From the NCBI GenBank assembly GCA_021820845.1, contig JAKADC010000002.1, forward strand, positions 248,001-312,000: DNA of 64,000 nt. The letters are read 5' to 3'. Of this stretch, positions 53,578 to 63,326 are shown piece by piece. Numbering within the stretch: position 1 is the first letter of the stretch; each line of letters opens with the position of its first letter. Made by a program: the position numbers and the translations under genes. The notes beneath the pieces were generated by a model. The model saw only the letters and a list, made by a program, of their open reading frames with translations, was not told the origin of the DNA and did no database searches. The stretch comes from Pseudomonadota bacterium (GTDB lineage Bacteria > Pseudomonadota > Gammaproteobacteria > Burkholderiales > Thiobacillaceae).

Positions 53578-55992
53578 ATGACGACTCCCCAGCCACTTTC
53601 CGTCGACCGTCTTTATCGCCCCTGCGATGCCGACCGCTTCACGTTCACGACCACCGCCGAGCTCGACGACCTCACCGAGAGCATCGGCCAGATGCGGGCG
53701 ATCGACGCGGCGCAATTCGGCATCGGCATGCGCCACCCTGGCTACAACCTCTATGTCATGGGGCAGCCCGGCAGCGGCAAGCGCACGCTGATCCGGCAGC
53801 TGCTGGACCGGCGCACGGGAAAAGAAGCGAAGCCGGCCGACTGGTGCTACGTCCACAATTTCGCCCAGCCGCACAAGCCCCGCGTCATCCAGCTTCCGTC
53901 GGGAACGGGGACGCGCCTGCACGCCGACATGCAGCAACTGCTGACCGAGCTTCAGACCGCGATTCCGGCCGTGTTCGAGGGCGAGGAATACCGCCGGCGC
54001 CTCGGCCAGATCGACGAGGAATACGGCGAGCGCCAGACCCATGCTTTCGGCGAAGTGGGCGACGAAGCCAACAAGCAGGGCATCGTCCTGCTGCGCACCC
54101 CGAACGGTTTCTCGTTCGCGCCGGCCAAGGACAACGAGGTGATGCATCCGGAGGAGTTCGAGAAGCTGCCGGCCGACGAGAAGACGCGCATCGAACAGGC
54201 GATCGCTGCCTTGCAGGAGCGGCTGGAGAAAGTCATCCGCGAGGTCCAGCAGTGGCGGCGCGAACGGATCGAGCGCGTGCGCAAGCTCAACGAAGAGGTG
54301 GTGCTGTTCGCCGTCGGCCACCTGATCGACGACCTGCGCCGCGACTATGCGGAGTTTCCGGCAGTGTGCGGCTACCTGAACCAGGTGCAGCAGAATGTCA
54401 TCGAGAACATCGACGAATTCCGCCAGCCCAAGGAAGCGCCGGCCGGCCTCGCTGCCCTCGCGCCCGAGGCATCCGACCTCAATCGCTTTCGCGTCAATCT
54501 TCTGGTGGGGCGCGACGGGTCCGAAGGCGCGCCGGTGGTCTACGAAGAGCATCCCACGTACCAGAACCTGATGGGCCGGGTCGAGCACATCGCCCAATTC
54601 GGCGCGCTGGTCACCAACTTCATGCAGATCAAGCCGGGCGCGCTGCATCTGGCCAACGGCGGCTACCTGCTGCTCGACGCGCTCAAGCTGCTGGCGCAGC
54701 CGTTTTCCTGGGAGGGCCTGAAACGCGCGCTGTCCACGCACGAGATACGCATCGAATCGCTCGGCCAGATGTACAGCCTGGTCAGCACCGTGTCGCTGGA
54801 GCCGGAGCCGATCCCGCTCGACGCCAAGGTGATCCTGATCGGAAACCGCATGTTGTACTACCTGCTCACCCAGCACGATCCCGAGTTCGGCGAACTGTTC
54901 AAGGTCGTCGCGGATTTCGAGGACGAAGTCGAGCGCAGCGCTGACAACGACCTGCTCTACGCGCGCCTCGTCGGCACGCTGGTGCGCCGGGACAAGCTGC
55001 GGCCGTTCGACCGCGGCGCCGTCGCGCGGGTGATCGAGCACAGCGCACGGCGCGCGGAGGACGCGGAGCGGGTTTCCACGCACATGGAGAGCCTGGCCGA
55101 CCTGGTGCGCGAGGCGGATTACTGGGCGTCGGAGGCGGGGCGCGAGACGGTGGGGCGCGGCGACGTCGAGCGCGCGATCGCGGCGCAGATCCGCCGCTCC
55201 GACCGCCTGCGCGAGCGCTCGCACGAGGCCATCCTGCGCGGCATCCTGCATATCGACACCGAGGGCGAGCGGGTGGGACAGGTCAACGGCCTGTCGGTGT
55301 TCCAGCTCGGCGACTTCAGCTTTGCCCAGCCTTCGCGCATCACCGCGAACACCCGGCTCGGCGAGGGCGAGCTGATCGACATCCAGCGCGAGGTCAAGCT
55401 GGGCGGTTCCATCCACTCCAAGGGCGTGCTGATCCTGTCCTCGTTCCTGGCGTCGCGTTACGCCGCCGAACAGCCGCTTTCGCTGGCGGCGAGCCTCACG
55501 TTCGAGCAGACCTACGGCCAGGTCGAAGGAGACAGCGCGTCGCTGGCCGAGCTGTGCGCGCTGTTGTCCTCGCTGGCGGACGCGCCGATCCGGCAGTCGC
55601 TGGCGGTGACGGGCTCGGTGGACCAGTTCGGCCGCGTGCAGGCGATCGGCGCGGTGAACGAAAAGATCGAAGGCTATTTCGATGTCTGCAGCCAGCGCGG
55701 CCTCACAGGGGAGCAGGGCGTGCTGATTCCCGCCGCCAATGTCGCCCATCTGATGCTGCATCATGAGGTGGTGGAGGCGGCGGCGGCAGGACGCTTCCAT
55801 GTCTATGCCGTGGAGACGGTGGACGAGGCCCTCGAACTGCTGACCGGCGTCCCGGCTGGCACGCCTGACGTCGAAGGCAGCCTCGCGCAGCGCATCGCCC
55901 GGCGGCTCGCGCATCTGGCCGAATTGCGCCGCAGCTTTGCCAGGAAGGCCGATTCCGCGAGCGGAGGGCAGCATGAGCCAGACCGTGCATGA
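53578..55992 (+). CDS. LonB-like AAA+ protease with a long helical insertion
   Basis: This 804-residue protein has an N-terminal AAA+ domain split by an inserted coiled-coil (about 190-250, EKTRIEQAIAALQERLEKVIREVQQWRRERIERV); Walker A is MGQPGSGKRTLI. The C-terminal Lon protease domain has the Ser-Lys dyad: GDSASLAELCALLSSL and AVNEKIEGYFDVC. Such proteins (AAA_32/Lon-type, YcbZ-like) are cytoplasmic proteases different from housekeeping Lon. The start lies 9 bp after pncB, and the gene overlaps the next by 20 bp, so it belongs to the same operon. Confidence 0.9.
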   Translation: MTTPQPLSVDRLYRPCDADRFTFTTTAELDDLTESIGQMRAIDAAQFGIGMRHPGYNLYVMGQPGSGKRTLIRQLLDRRTGKEAKPADWCYVHNFAQPHKPRVIQLPSGTGTRLHADMQQLLTELQTAIPAVFEGEEYRRRLGQIDEEYGERQTHAFGEVGDEANKQGIVLLRTPNGFSFAPAKDNEVMHPEEFEKLPADEKTRIEQAIAALQERLEKVIREVQQWRRERIERVRKLNEEVVLFAVGHLIDDLRRDYAEFPAVCGYLNQVQQNVIENIDEFRQPKEAPAGLAALAPEASDLNRFRVNLLVGRDGSEGAPVVYEEHPTYQNLMGRVEHIAQFGALVTNFMQIKPGALHLANGGYLLLDALKLLAQPFSWEGLKRALSTHEIRIESLGQMYSLVSTVSLEPEPIPLDAKVILIGNRMLYYLLTQHDPEFGELFKVVADFEDEVERSADNDLLYARLVGTLVRRDKLRPFDRGAVARVIEHSARRAEDAERVSTHMESLADLVREADYWASEAGRETVGRGDVERAIAAQIRRSDRLRERSHEAILRGILHIDTEGERVGQVNGLSVFQLGDFSFAQPSRITANTRLGEGELIDIQREVKLGGSIHSKGVLILSSFLASRYAAEQPLSLAASLTFEQTYGQVEGDSASLAELCALLSSLADAPIRQSLAVTGSVDQFGRVQAIGAVNEKIEGYFDVCSQRGLTGEQGVLIPAANVAHLMLHHEVVEAAAAGRFHVYAVETVDEALELLTGVPAGTPDVEGSLAQRIARRLAHLAELRRSFARKADSASGGQHEPDRA

Positions 55993-56779
55993 AGCTCCCG
56001 CGGCGCTCCGGATCTGGGTCGCCCTGGACGAATCGCCGCGCAGCGCCGCTGCCCTGGCCGCGGCCGCGATCCTGGCCGAGGAACTCGATGCGGAACTCGC
56101 CGGGCTGTTCGTCGAGGACATCGACGTGCAGCGCCTGTCCGGCTTGCCGTTCGCACGCGAGTTCAGCCTGCTGACCGGCGCCGGACGCCCCCTGTCGGAG
56201 CGCGACGTCGAGCGGACCTGGCGCCAGCAGGCGACGGCGCTGCAGCGCCAGCTTGTCGCAGCGGCAGCGCACCAGCGGCTGCGCTGGTCGTTCACCGTCG
56301 CGCGCGGCCGCATGCCGGCCGAGATGCGCAGCCTGGTGCAGGCGCTCGATCTGATCGTGCTCGGCAAGCAGAGGGCGAGCCGTGCCGCGACATTCAGCCG
56401 GGCCACCATCCGCCTCCCGAGCCCGGCACCTGGGCCCGTGCTGGTGCCGTTCGAGGCCCTGCCGGCGTCCGCGAGCAGCCTCGCCATGGGCGTCACGCTC
56501 GCACGGCGCAATGGTGCGGGTCTGGTCGTGCTGGTAGACGGAAAGAACGAGGAGGCGTCGCGGGCGGCGTGCGCAATCGCACGCGCCGCGCTCAGCGAAC
56601 GCGGGGCTGAGGCCCGGTGCGTGTGGCTGCGAGATCTCGGCGCGGACAGCCTCGCGCAGGCGGTACGGCGCGAACAGGCGAGCTGCCTGGTGCTGGGCGA
56701 ACGGGAACGCCTGCTTCAGGAGGCCAGCTTCGAGCAGATGGTCGACGCGTTCGATTGCCCGATCGTGCTGACGCGTTGA
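55973..56779 (+). CDS. Usp-like stress protein
   Basis: This 268-residue protein resembles a tandem or fused universal stress protein. The N-terminal part (IWVALDESPRSAAALAAAAILAEELDAELAGLFVED) is the Usp beta-alpha-beta start, and the second half repeats a weaker version (SLAMGVTLARRNGAGLVVLVDGK ... SCLVLGERERLL). The ATP-binding G-2x-G-9x-G pattern is not clear, so nucleotide binding is uncertain. The ATG at 55973 follows GGAGGGC within the end of the protease gene (20-bp overlap). It is the last gene of the plus-strand cluster. Confidence 0.75.
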   Translation: MSQTVHEAPAALRIWVALDESPRSAAALAAAAILAEELDAELAGLFVEDIDVQRLSGLPFAREFSLLTGAGRPLSERDVERTWRQQATALQRQLVAAAAHQRLRWSFTVARGRMPAEMRSLVQALDLIVLGKQRASRAATFSRATIRLPSPAPGPVLVPFEALPASASSLAMGVTLARRNGAGLVVLVDGKNEEASRAACAIARAALSERGAEARCVWLRDLGADSLAQAVRREQASCLVLGERERLLQEASFEQMVDAFDCPIVLTR

Positions 56780-56888
56780 GCCGCCGGTTCCGGGGCCACC
56801 GCAGTCGCGACCCCCTCGATGTTTTCAGCTCGGAACCGGGAAGGCGCAGGCGGGCGAGGCGATGCCCGCGCCGTCCCGCGCGGCGACA

Positions 56889-57122
56889 TTACTGGGTCGG
56901 GGCCGTACCGCTGGTGCCGGAGTCCTGCGACGGGGCGCTTCCGGATGGCGCGCTGGGCGGCGGCGCAGGCGCCGGAGCGGGTTCAGCAGGCGCGGCAGCC
57001 GGAGGCGGCGTTTCCGCAGCCGGCGCTTCGGCATTCGGCGCGTTCTCTTTCTTCTGGCAGCCCACCAGCGCCAAAGCTCCAAACGCCGCGATGAGTATCG
57101 AATGTCGCAATTCCAGTTTCAT
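56889..57122 (-). CDS. Small Ala/Pro-rich lipoprotein
   Basis: This 77-residue precursor has a lipobox (LALVGC, Cys near residue 22) after a short hydrophobic signal, so it is predicted to be lipid-anchored in the outer or inner membrane. The mature part is almost entirely Ala/Pro/Glu/Ser (for example EAPAAETPPPAAAPAEPAPAPAP), without a folded domain. It starts at an ATG with AAGGAGAAG. The role is unknown. It is the third gene on the minus strand after the EF-hand and BON genes. Confidence 0.75.
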   Translation of the reverse strand: MKLELRHSILIAAFGALALVGCQKKENAPNAEAPAAETPPPAAAPAEPAPAPAPPPSAPSGSAPSQDSGTSGTAPTQ

Positions 57123-57221
57123 GTCGCTTCTCCTTTCGAAATGAACGGCGTTCAAAGGGCGCCGTCCCAGCCCGGGTACTTCGGTGACTCGTGCCGCCGG
57201 GGCGAGTTCGGCACGCGGCAC

Positions 57222-57581
57222 TCACTTGGTGAGCAACAGGTCGACCTGCACGCTTTTCACGCCGCTGACCCTGCTGGCGATTTCCACGGCTCGCGCGACC
57301 TGCTCGGATTTCCGGACCTCGCCCGACAGACGCACCTTTCCGTCCTTGGTGTCGACGTCTATCTTCAGCGCGCTCAGTGCATCCTCTTTCAGCAGCAAGG
57401 CTTTGATCTTGGTGGTGATCCAGGCATCGTCGACGAATTCGCCGACGCGCGAGCGCTGTTCGTTCGCCGTTTGCGGAGCCGCGTCCGGCGTATCCGCTGC
57501 CTGCGCCGACAGGCTCGACAGGAGCGCCGCTGTCAGCGGAACGGCGACGACGCCTCGTACTCTGCTTGCAAAAGGCTGCAT
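57222..57581 (-). CDS. BON-domain periplasmic protein
   Basis: This 119-residue protein has a signal peptide (ending SAQA, about residue 28) and one BON domain: VGEFVDDAWITTKIKALLLKEDALSALKIDVDTKDGKVRLSGEVRKSEQVARAVEIASRVSGVKSVQVDLLL. BON domains bind phospholipids or membranes and often occur in OsmY-like stress proteins. The ATG at 57581 follows GGAGAAAG. It lies between the EF-hand gene and the lipoprotein gene on the same strand and may belong to a stress-induced envelope unit. Confidence 0.87.
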   Translation of the reverse strand: MQPFASRVRGVVAVPLTAALLSSLSAQAADTPDAAPQTANEQRSRVGEFVDDAWITTKIKALLLKEDALSALKIDVDTKDGKVRLSGEVRKSEQVARAVEIASRVSGVKSVQVDLLLTK

Positions 57582-57658
57582 CGTTCTTTCTCCTCGCTTC
57601 GACAATCGGAACCCGGAACCCCGCGCGGCGGGCGGGCTGGCAGCGCGCGCACGGGCGG

Positions 57659-57970
57659 CTACCGTCCGTCCTGCGGCGTCCTGTCGGGTTCGGCGCCGTG
57701 CTGGTCGCGTGCCTTGCGGGCGAGATACCGGTCGAACTCGCCCCGGTCCACCCGGCCATCCCCGTTGCTGTCGGCTGCATTGAAAGCCAGGCTGTCCTTG
57801 CCCTTGGCCTTGAACTCGTCAAGGGAAAGAAAGCCGTCGTGGTTGGCGTCGTAGTCCCTGAAGGACATCCCCGCGGCGGGGGCGTCGCCGTCGGCCGCGT
57901 GGACGGGCAGCGTCGCGGCGCCCAGCAGCAAGGCGACAAGCATTCGGGTGTTTCGCTTTCCTGGCTCCAT
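57659..57970 (-). CDS. Periplasmic EF-hand calcium-binding protein
   Basis: This protein of about 103 residues has a signal peptide (hydrophobic MLVALLLGAATLPVHA) and two EF-hand loops: DANHDGFLSLDE and DSNGDGRVDRGE, each with the DxDxDG pattern and a final Glu. It probably binds Ca2+ in the periplasm. The ATG at 57970 includes a positively charged stretch before the hydrophobic core; an in-frame ATG at 57943 is an alternative with a shorter signal. It lies 77 bp upstream of the BON gene. Confidence 0.8.
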   Translation of the reverse strand: MEPGKRNTRMLVALLLGAATLPVHAADGDAPAAGMSFRDYDANHDGFLSLDEFKAKGKDSLAFNAADSNGDGRVDRGEFDRYLARKARDQHGAEPDRTPQDGR

Positions 57971-58115
57971 GGGAACGCTCGCAATAGCAACAGTGATCGA
58001 GGTGCGCGGTGAGCGTCGATTCGGTCCCGCCAATCCGCAACCCTCCTCACTGTAGGTGAGTTTTCAGGCAGGACAAGTCTCGCGGACGCACGCGGGCGCC
58101 GCGATACGGCGTTCT

Positions 58116-59840
58116 TCACATCGTGCGTCGGAGCAGCCGTCGCAGCGCTGTCAGCGGACGGGTGTTGAGGACGTCGTCCTTTTCCAGCCAGCCGCGTCGG
58201 GCCTGGCCTACACCGTACCTCAGGTTGGAAAATTCGAAGCGGCTGTGGGCGTCGGAATTGACGCTTACCTGCACCCCTTCCTCCTTCGCCATCTGGCAGT
58301 GGACATCCAGGAGATCCAGGCGATCCGGATGCGCGTTGAGTTCGAGGAAGCAGCCGCGGGCCTTGGCATGCCGGATGATGCGCAGCATGTCGACGTCGTA
58401 CGGGTCGCGCTGCTCGATCAGGCGCCCGCCGGGATGCGCCAGCAGCGTGAAGTGGGGACGGTCCATCGCGCGCAGGATGCGTTCGGTCTGCTTGGCGCGC
58501 GAGAGGTGGAAGCGGCTGTGGATCGCGCCCACCACCAGGTCGAGCCGGCCGAGGACATCGTCCGGCAGATCGAGGCTGCCGTCCTCAAGGATGTCGACCT
58601 CGATGCCCTTCAACAGCGTGATGCCGTCGAGTTCGGCGTTGAGGCGGTCGATCTCGTCGCACTGGCGCGCCAGGCGAAGCGGATCGAGACCGTGCGCCAT
58701 GGCGAGCCGCCGCGAGTGCTCGGTGATGGCGAGATAGCGCAGCCCCGCGGCCTTTGCGGCGAGGGCCATCTCGCGCAGCGTGTCGTGCCCGTCCGTGGCC
58801 TTGGTGTGGGCGTGCAGGTCGCCGCGCAGGTCTGAAAGCTCGACCAGCCGGGGCAGGCGTCCGTCACGCGCCGCCTCGATCTCGCCACGGTCCTCGCGCA
58901 GTTCGGGCGGGATGCAGGGCAGATCGACGCTTGCATAGACCGAGGCCTCGTCTTCGCCGGCGACGCGCGCGGTTCCGCGGAACACGCCGTATTCGTTGAC
59001 CTTGAGCCCGCGCTTCTGCGCGATGCGGCGGATCGCGATGTTGTGCGCCTTGGAGCCGGTGAAATAGACCAGCGCGGCGCCGTAGGCCTGGTGCGCCACC
59101 ACGCGCAGATCGACCTGCAGACCGCTTTTGAGGACGACGCTGGCGCGTGTGCTGCCCGCCGACAGAATGCCGGCCACTTCGTCATACGCGGTGAAATGCT
59201 GCATCACGGGACTGTCTGGCGCCGCCGTGACGAGAATGTCGAGATCGCCGACGGTCTCGCGCATGCGGCGGAAGCTGCCGGCTACCGTCACCTGATCGAC
59301 GCCGGGCACACCCTTCAGGAACGCGACGAGCGATTCGGCGTACCGTGCGGCGACGGCAAGCTTGAAACGATGCGCGTGGCCGACGTGGGCCTCGACCGCC
59401 TGCAGGATGTTGCGTTCGGTCTTTTCGCCGAAGCCGGGCAAGGCACGGATGCGGCCGTCGCGCGCCGCGCGGTACAACTGCTCGACCGTCTGCACCTCCA
59501 GGTCGTGGTAAAGCGCCTTGACGCGCTTCGGCCCGAGGCCGGGAATTTGCAGGAGTTCGGTGACCGCGGGCGGCAATTCGCGCCGCAGGCGGTCGAGCAG
59601 GCTGCTGTGGCCGGTCTCGACGATTTCGCGGACCTTGGCGGCGAGGTCCTCGCCGATGCCGGGAAGCCGCGTCAGATCGTCGCCTTTCGCGAGCAGCGCA
59701 CCGGCGTCCTGCGGCAGTTCGCCCAGCGTGCGCGCGGCGTTGCGATAGGCGCGGATGCGGAAAGGGTTGGCACCCTGGATTTCGAGGCGATCGGCGATCT
59801 CGTCGAAGCGGGCGGCGATGTCGGCATTGTGGACGGGCAT
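58116..59840 (-). CDS. polX: DNA polymerase X family protein with PHP domain
   Basis: This 574-residue PolX has N-terminal helix-hairpin-helix modules (IQGANPFRIRAYRNAARTL, LPGIGEDLAAKVREIVETG, PGLGPKRVKALYHDL), a nucleotidyltransferase core with GSFRRMRETVGDLDILV (the two metal Asp) and a C-terminal PHP domain beginning GDLHAHTKATDGHDTLREMA with further metal ligands (AITEHSR, DILEDGSLDLP, HPGG, LELNAHPDRLDL, NSDAHSRFEF). PolX enzymes have gap-filling polymerase and 3'-5' exonuclease or AP-endonuclease activity in repair. The length is that of bacterial PolX. The start ATG is at 59840. Confidence 0.95.
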   Translation of the reverse strand: MPVHNADIAARFDEIADRLEIQGANPFRIRAYRNAARTLGELPQDAGALLAKGDDLTRLPGIGEDLAAKVREIVETGHSSLLDRLRRELPPAVTELLQIPGLGPKRVKALYHDLEVQTVEQLYRAARDGRIRALPGFGEKTERNILQAVEAHVGHAHRFKLAVAARYAESLVAFLKGVPGVDQVTVAGSFRRMRETVGDLDILVTAAPDSPVMQHFTAYDEVAGILSAGSTRASVVLKSGLQVDLRVVAHQAYGAALVYFTGSKAHNIAIRRIAQKRGLKVNEYGVFRGTARVAGEDEASVYASVDLPCIPPELREDRGEIEAARDGRLPRLVELSDLRGDLHAHTKATDGHDTLREMALAAKAAGLRYLAITEHSRRLAMAHGLDPLRLARQCDEIDRLNAELDGITLLKGIEVDILEDGSLDLPDDVLGRLDLVVGAIHSRFHLSRAKQTERILRAMDRPHFTLLAHPGGRLIEQRDPYDVDMLRIIRHAKARGCFLELNAHPDRLDLLDVHCQMAKEEGVQVSVNSDAHSRFEFSNLRYGVGQARRGWLEKDDVLNTRPLTALRRLLRRTM

Positions 59841-59918
59841 GCGGCTGTTGCTCCACGTGGGTCGAGGGCCGGGAAACCGGGCTGCCTGTGAATGATAGAA
59901 GCCGCGCCGGCGGTCCGC

Positions 59919-62900
59919 TCACGCGGCCCGCCGTCCCCGGATGAAGGCCAGGGCCGCCGCCGCCGGCAAGGGCTTGCTGAACAGATAACCCTGCATGAAG
60001 TCGCAGCGGTGCGAGGCAAGCAGATCGCGCTGCGCATCCGTCTCCACGCCCTCGGCGATCACGACCAGGCCGAGATTGTGCGCCAGCGCGATGGTGGCGG
60101 TGCAGATGGCGACGTCGTTGTTGTCGGTCTCGATGTCGCGTACGAAGGAGCGGTCGAGCTTCAGCGTGTGGATCGGCAGCAGCTTGAGATAGCTCAGTGA
60201 CGAGTAGCCCGTGCCGAAATCGTCGATCGACAGCCGCACGCCCAGATCGCGCAGCGCCTTGAGCCGGCTGATGCTCGAGTCCGGATCGTGCATCGCCACC
60301 GATTCGGTGATCTCGAGCTCCAGGTCGCTGCCTTCGAGGCCGTGCCGTTTGAGAGCCCGGGTGACGTGGCCGAGCAGCAGCGGGGAGTGCAGTTGATGCG
60401 CCGACAGGTTCACGCCGATCGTGAAACCCGAGAGGCCCGCGTCCCGCCACGCCCGGAGCTGACGGCAGGCCTCGTCCAGAACCCATTCGCCCAGCCGCAG
60501 GATCAGTCCGGTTTCTTCGGCGATGGGAATGAATTCGGCAGGCGGGACGAGGCCCAGCCGCGGATGATGCCAGCGCGCCAGCGCCTCGAATCCCACGATG
60601 CGTCCGGTCGCGCTGTCGAACTGCGGCTGGTAGTGCAAAACGAACTGCCGGGTTTCCACGGCCACCCGCAGGTCGTGATCCATCGTCAGCCGCTTCATCG
60701 CGGTCCGGTTCATCTCGGCGGTGAAGAACTGGACGTTGTTGCGGCCCAGCGATTTCGCGTGGTACATCGCGGCGTCGGCGTTTTTCATCAGCGTTTCGCC
60801 ATTCCCGCCGTCGTTCGGATAGAAGGCGACGCCGATGCTCGCGCTGGAATGCAGTTCCTCCTCGCCGATCACGTAGGGCAGCGCGAGGGTGTGCAGCAGG
60901 TTGTCGGCGATGCGCGCGGCCGTGGCGGCGTCTTCCACCTCGGTGAGGGCGACCACGAACTCGTCGCCGCCGAGGCGGGCGACGATGTCGCTTTCGCGCA
61001 CGCTGTCGCGCAGCCGAAGCGCCACCTCCTTCAGCAGCGCGTCGCCCACCGTGTGGCCGAGGGTGTCGTTGATGGTCTTGAAGCGATCCAGGTCCAGAAA
61101 GATCACGGCCAGCGCGCGCTTCTCGCGGTGCACCATCGAAAGCGCCTGATCGAGCTGGCTTTGCAGGCTGAAGCGGTTGTTGAGGCCGGTGAGCGCGTCG
61201 TGATAGGCGAGCTGGCTGATCTGCGCCTCGGCCTGCTTGCGTTCCGTGATGTCCTGTACGGTGCCGGTCGATCGGATCGCATTGCCCGCTTCGTCGAAAT
61301 GCATTTCGCAACGCTCGTTGACCCACTTGATGCGGCCGTCCGGCGTGCAGATCCGGTGGCTGAACTCGTAAGGCTCGTGGTTCGTCAGCGAGTCGGCGTA
61401 CGCCCGGGCGACGCGCTCGCGGTCTTCGGGGTGGATCCGGTCCATGAACGCTTCATAGGATGTGCCGAAGTCGGCCCTGTCGACTTCGAACAGCCGGTAG
61501 GTTTCGTCCGACCAGGTGAGCCGGCCGCTCGCGACGTCGAAATCCCAGCTTCCGATCTGCGCGATGCGCTGCGCTTCGTTGAGCCGCTGCGCGCTTTCCC
61601 TGAGCGCCGCCTCGGCGAGCTTTTGTTCCGTGATGTCGGTGCCGATGCAGACCATGAACTCGGTCTCGCCGCGCTCGTCTGGAAGCAGCGTGTTCGACCA
61701 CTCGATGAGTCGTCGCGTCCCGTCGCGCGCGACCCAGTGGTTCGTGTAGGTGCCGCGCAGGGATCGCCGCGTGCGGGCGAGGGTGTCGAACGCTTCCTCG
61801 CGCACCGCGTCGCGCTCTTCCGGCGGCAGCAGGAAGTCCCAGACGAAGCGGCCCTCGACGTCGGCGAACGAATAACCCGTCAATTCCTCGCAGGCCCGGT
61901 TGAACTGGCGGATGCGCCCTTCGCGGTCGAGGACCACGATCAGCGCGCCGGCATGCTCGAGAATCGCACCCTGCAGCGTCGAGATCTTGCGCAGCTCCTG
62001 CGAGCGCATTTCGACCTGCGCTTCCAGCGTGCCACGGGCGTCGGCCAGCGCGTCGGTCATGTGATTGAAGGCGTGGGCCAGGCGGCCCAGCTCCGCGATG
62101 CTTTCCGGCGGCACGCGCTGCGACAGGTCGCCGGCGGCGATGCGGTCGGCCACGCGCGTGATGTTCCGGATGGGGCGGGACAGGCTGCGGCCCATCAGAT
62201 ACGCGACGAGACCGGAGAGCACCAGGAACAGCAGCAGCGCGAGATAGGTGAAATGACGCAGGCGCGCGACCGGCGCGAGCGCTTCCGCGCTGTCGATCTT
62301 CACGACCATGCCCCACCTCAGAGAAGGCAGGTAGCGCCATGCGGCCACGCATTCGATTCCGGTGTAGTCGCGCACCATGCCGTCTCCGCGCTCGCCGGCG
62401 AGCGCCGCCTGCATCGGATGGGCGGCCTCGGCAAGCGGCAACTGGTAGCGGTAGGCCGCGTCCCCGATGTGCCGCAGCGGGCCCGTATAGAACGCGGTGT
62501 CGCCGTCTCGTTGCGCGAGCACCGTCTCGCCCGTGCGACCCAGGCCGGTGCGATCGGCCGTGACCGACTCGAGCTTGCGCACGTCGAGTTCGAGCGCCAG
62601 CACGCCGATCGGTACGCCGTGATCCAGAACGGGGGTCGTGAGAAACGCGGTGGGCCGCTTCGACGGCGCGAATTGCGCGAATCCCGAGAGGCGCGTCTGC
62701 AGGCTTTGCAGCGTCAGGCCGAAGCCCTGCGCCAGTTCGGTGTTGCGATGGGGCCCGGATCGAAGGTTGCTGCCGAGCACCGGTTCGTCGCGCAACGAGA
62801 AAATCACGTCGCCGGCCGTGTCCATCAGCAGGAAGTTGTAGAAGTTTCCCGCCTCGTACGAAATGTTCAGGTCGTTGCGCAGCGGGAGCGCGCTGAGCGC

Positions 62901-63191
62901 GTAGGCAGGAGAACGCAATCCGGTCGTGCGATACGCGCGCTCGAGCGATGCGAGCTGGTCGCGGATAAGGTTGCGCTGGCCGAGCATGCGGGCGTCGGCC
63001 GTCCTTTCCGCCATGTAGCGTTCGATCTGATCGGCCTTCTTGTCCGCGATCGCGTTCACGTTCGACAGCACGGTGTCGTGCAGCGATGCGTCGAAGGCAG
63101 CGAGATAAAAGGCGGCCAGTCCCGTCAGCGGCAGCACGGCCACCATCAGGTAGCCAAGCAGCAGGCGCCGGGGGATGGAAATCGGCTTCAT
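59919..63191 (-). CDS. Membrane-bound GGDEF-EAL protein with Cache, HAMP and PAS domains
   Basis: This 1090-residue protein has an N-terminal membrane helix (about 10-32), a double-Cache-like periplasmic sensor domain (about 33-305), a second helix (FTYLALLLFLVLSGLVAYLMG), a HAMP domain (LSRPIRNITRVADRIAAGDLSQRV), two PAS domains, GGDEF (ARLGGDEF, with an RESD inhibitory site five residues before it) and EAL (GFEALARW, ITESVAM, DDFGTGYSSL, KLDRSFVRD, AEGVET). Both catalytic sites look intact. It senses an extracellular ligand and adjusts c-di-GMP. It lies 77 bp after PolX on the same strand and 135 bp from ackA. Confidence 0.94.
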   Translation of the reverse strand: MKPISIPRRLLLGYLMVAVLPLTGLAAFYLAAFDASLHDTVLSNVNAIADKKADQIERYMAERTADARMLGQRNLIRDQLASLERAYRTTGLRSPAYALSALPLRNDLNISYEAGNFYNFLLMDTAGDVIFSLRDEPVLGSNLRSGPHRNTELAQGFGLTLQSLQTRLSGFAQFAPSKRPTAFLTTPVLDHGVPIGVLALELDVRKLESVTADRTGLGRTGETVLAQRDGDTAFYTGPLRHIGDAAYRYQLPLAEAAHPMQAALAGERGDGMVRDYTGIECVAAWRYLPSLRWGMVVKIDSAEALAPVARLRHFTYLALLLFLVLSGLVAYLMGRSLSRPIRNITRVADRIAAGDLSQRVPPESIAELGRLAHAFNHMTDALADARGTLEAQVEMRSQELRKISTLQGAILEHAGALIVVLDREGRIRQFNRACEELTGYSFADVEGRFVWDFLLPPEERDAVREEAFDTLARTRRSLRGTYTNHWVARDGTRRLIEWSNTLLPDERGETEFMVCIGTDITEQKLAEAALRESAQRLNEAQRIAQIGSWDFDVASGRLTWSDETYRLFEVDRADFGTSYEAFMDRIHPEDRERVARAYADSLTNHEPYEFSHRICTPDGRIKWVNERCEMHFDEAGNAIRSTGTVQDITERKQAEAQISQLAYHDALTGLNNRFSLQSQLDQALSMVHREKRALAVIFLDLDRFKTINDTLGHTVGDALLKEVALRLRDSVRESDIVARLGGDEFVVALTEVEDAATAARIADNLLHTLALPYVIGEEELHSSASIGVAFYPNDGGNGETLMKNADAAMYHAKSLGRNNVQFFTAEMNRTAMKRLTMDHDLRVAVETRQFVLHYQPQFDSATGRIVGFEALARWHHPRLGLVPPAEFIPIAEETGLILRLGEWVLDEACRQLRAWRDAGLSGFTIGVNLSAHQLHSPLLLGHVTRALKRHGLEGSDLELEITESVAMHDPDSSISRLKALRDLGVRLSIDDFGTGYSSLSYLKLLPIHTLKLDRSFVRDIETDNNDVAICTATIALAHNLGLVVIAEGVETDAQRDLLASHRCDFMQGYLFSKPLPAAAALAFIRGRRAA

Positions 63192-63326
63192 GGGCCGGCA
63201 GGAATCCGGTGCGCCGGCGCTGCGTGCGCAGGCGGACGTTCCGGCGCACGCTTCAGCGGGAACGCGAAGAGGATGCGGATGCCGTGTCGGGGATCCATGC
63301 GCGGATTGTAAACGCGGATTGCGGCG

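Noticed and set aside
52093-56511. Minus-strand open frame of 1472 codons opposite pncB, the LonB-like gene and the Usp-like gene.
   Set aside because: Its composition is that of an antisense frame and all plus-strand genes have full family motifs.
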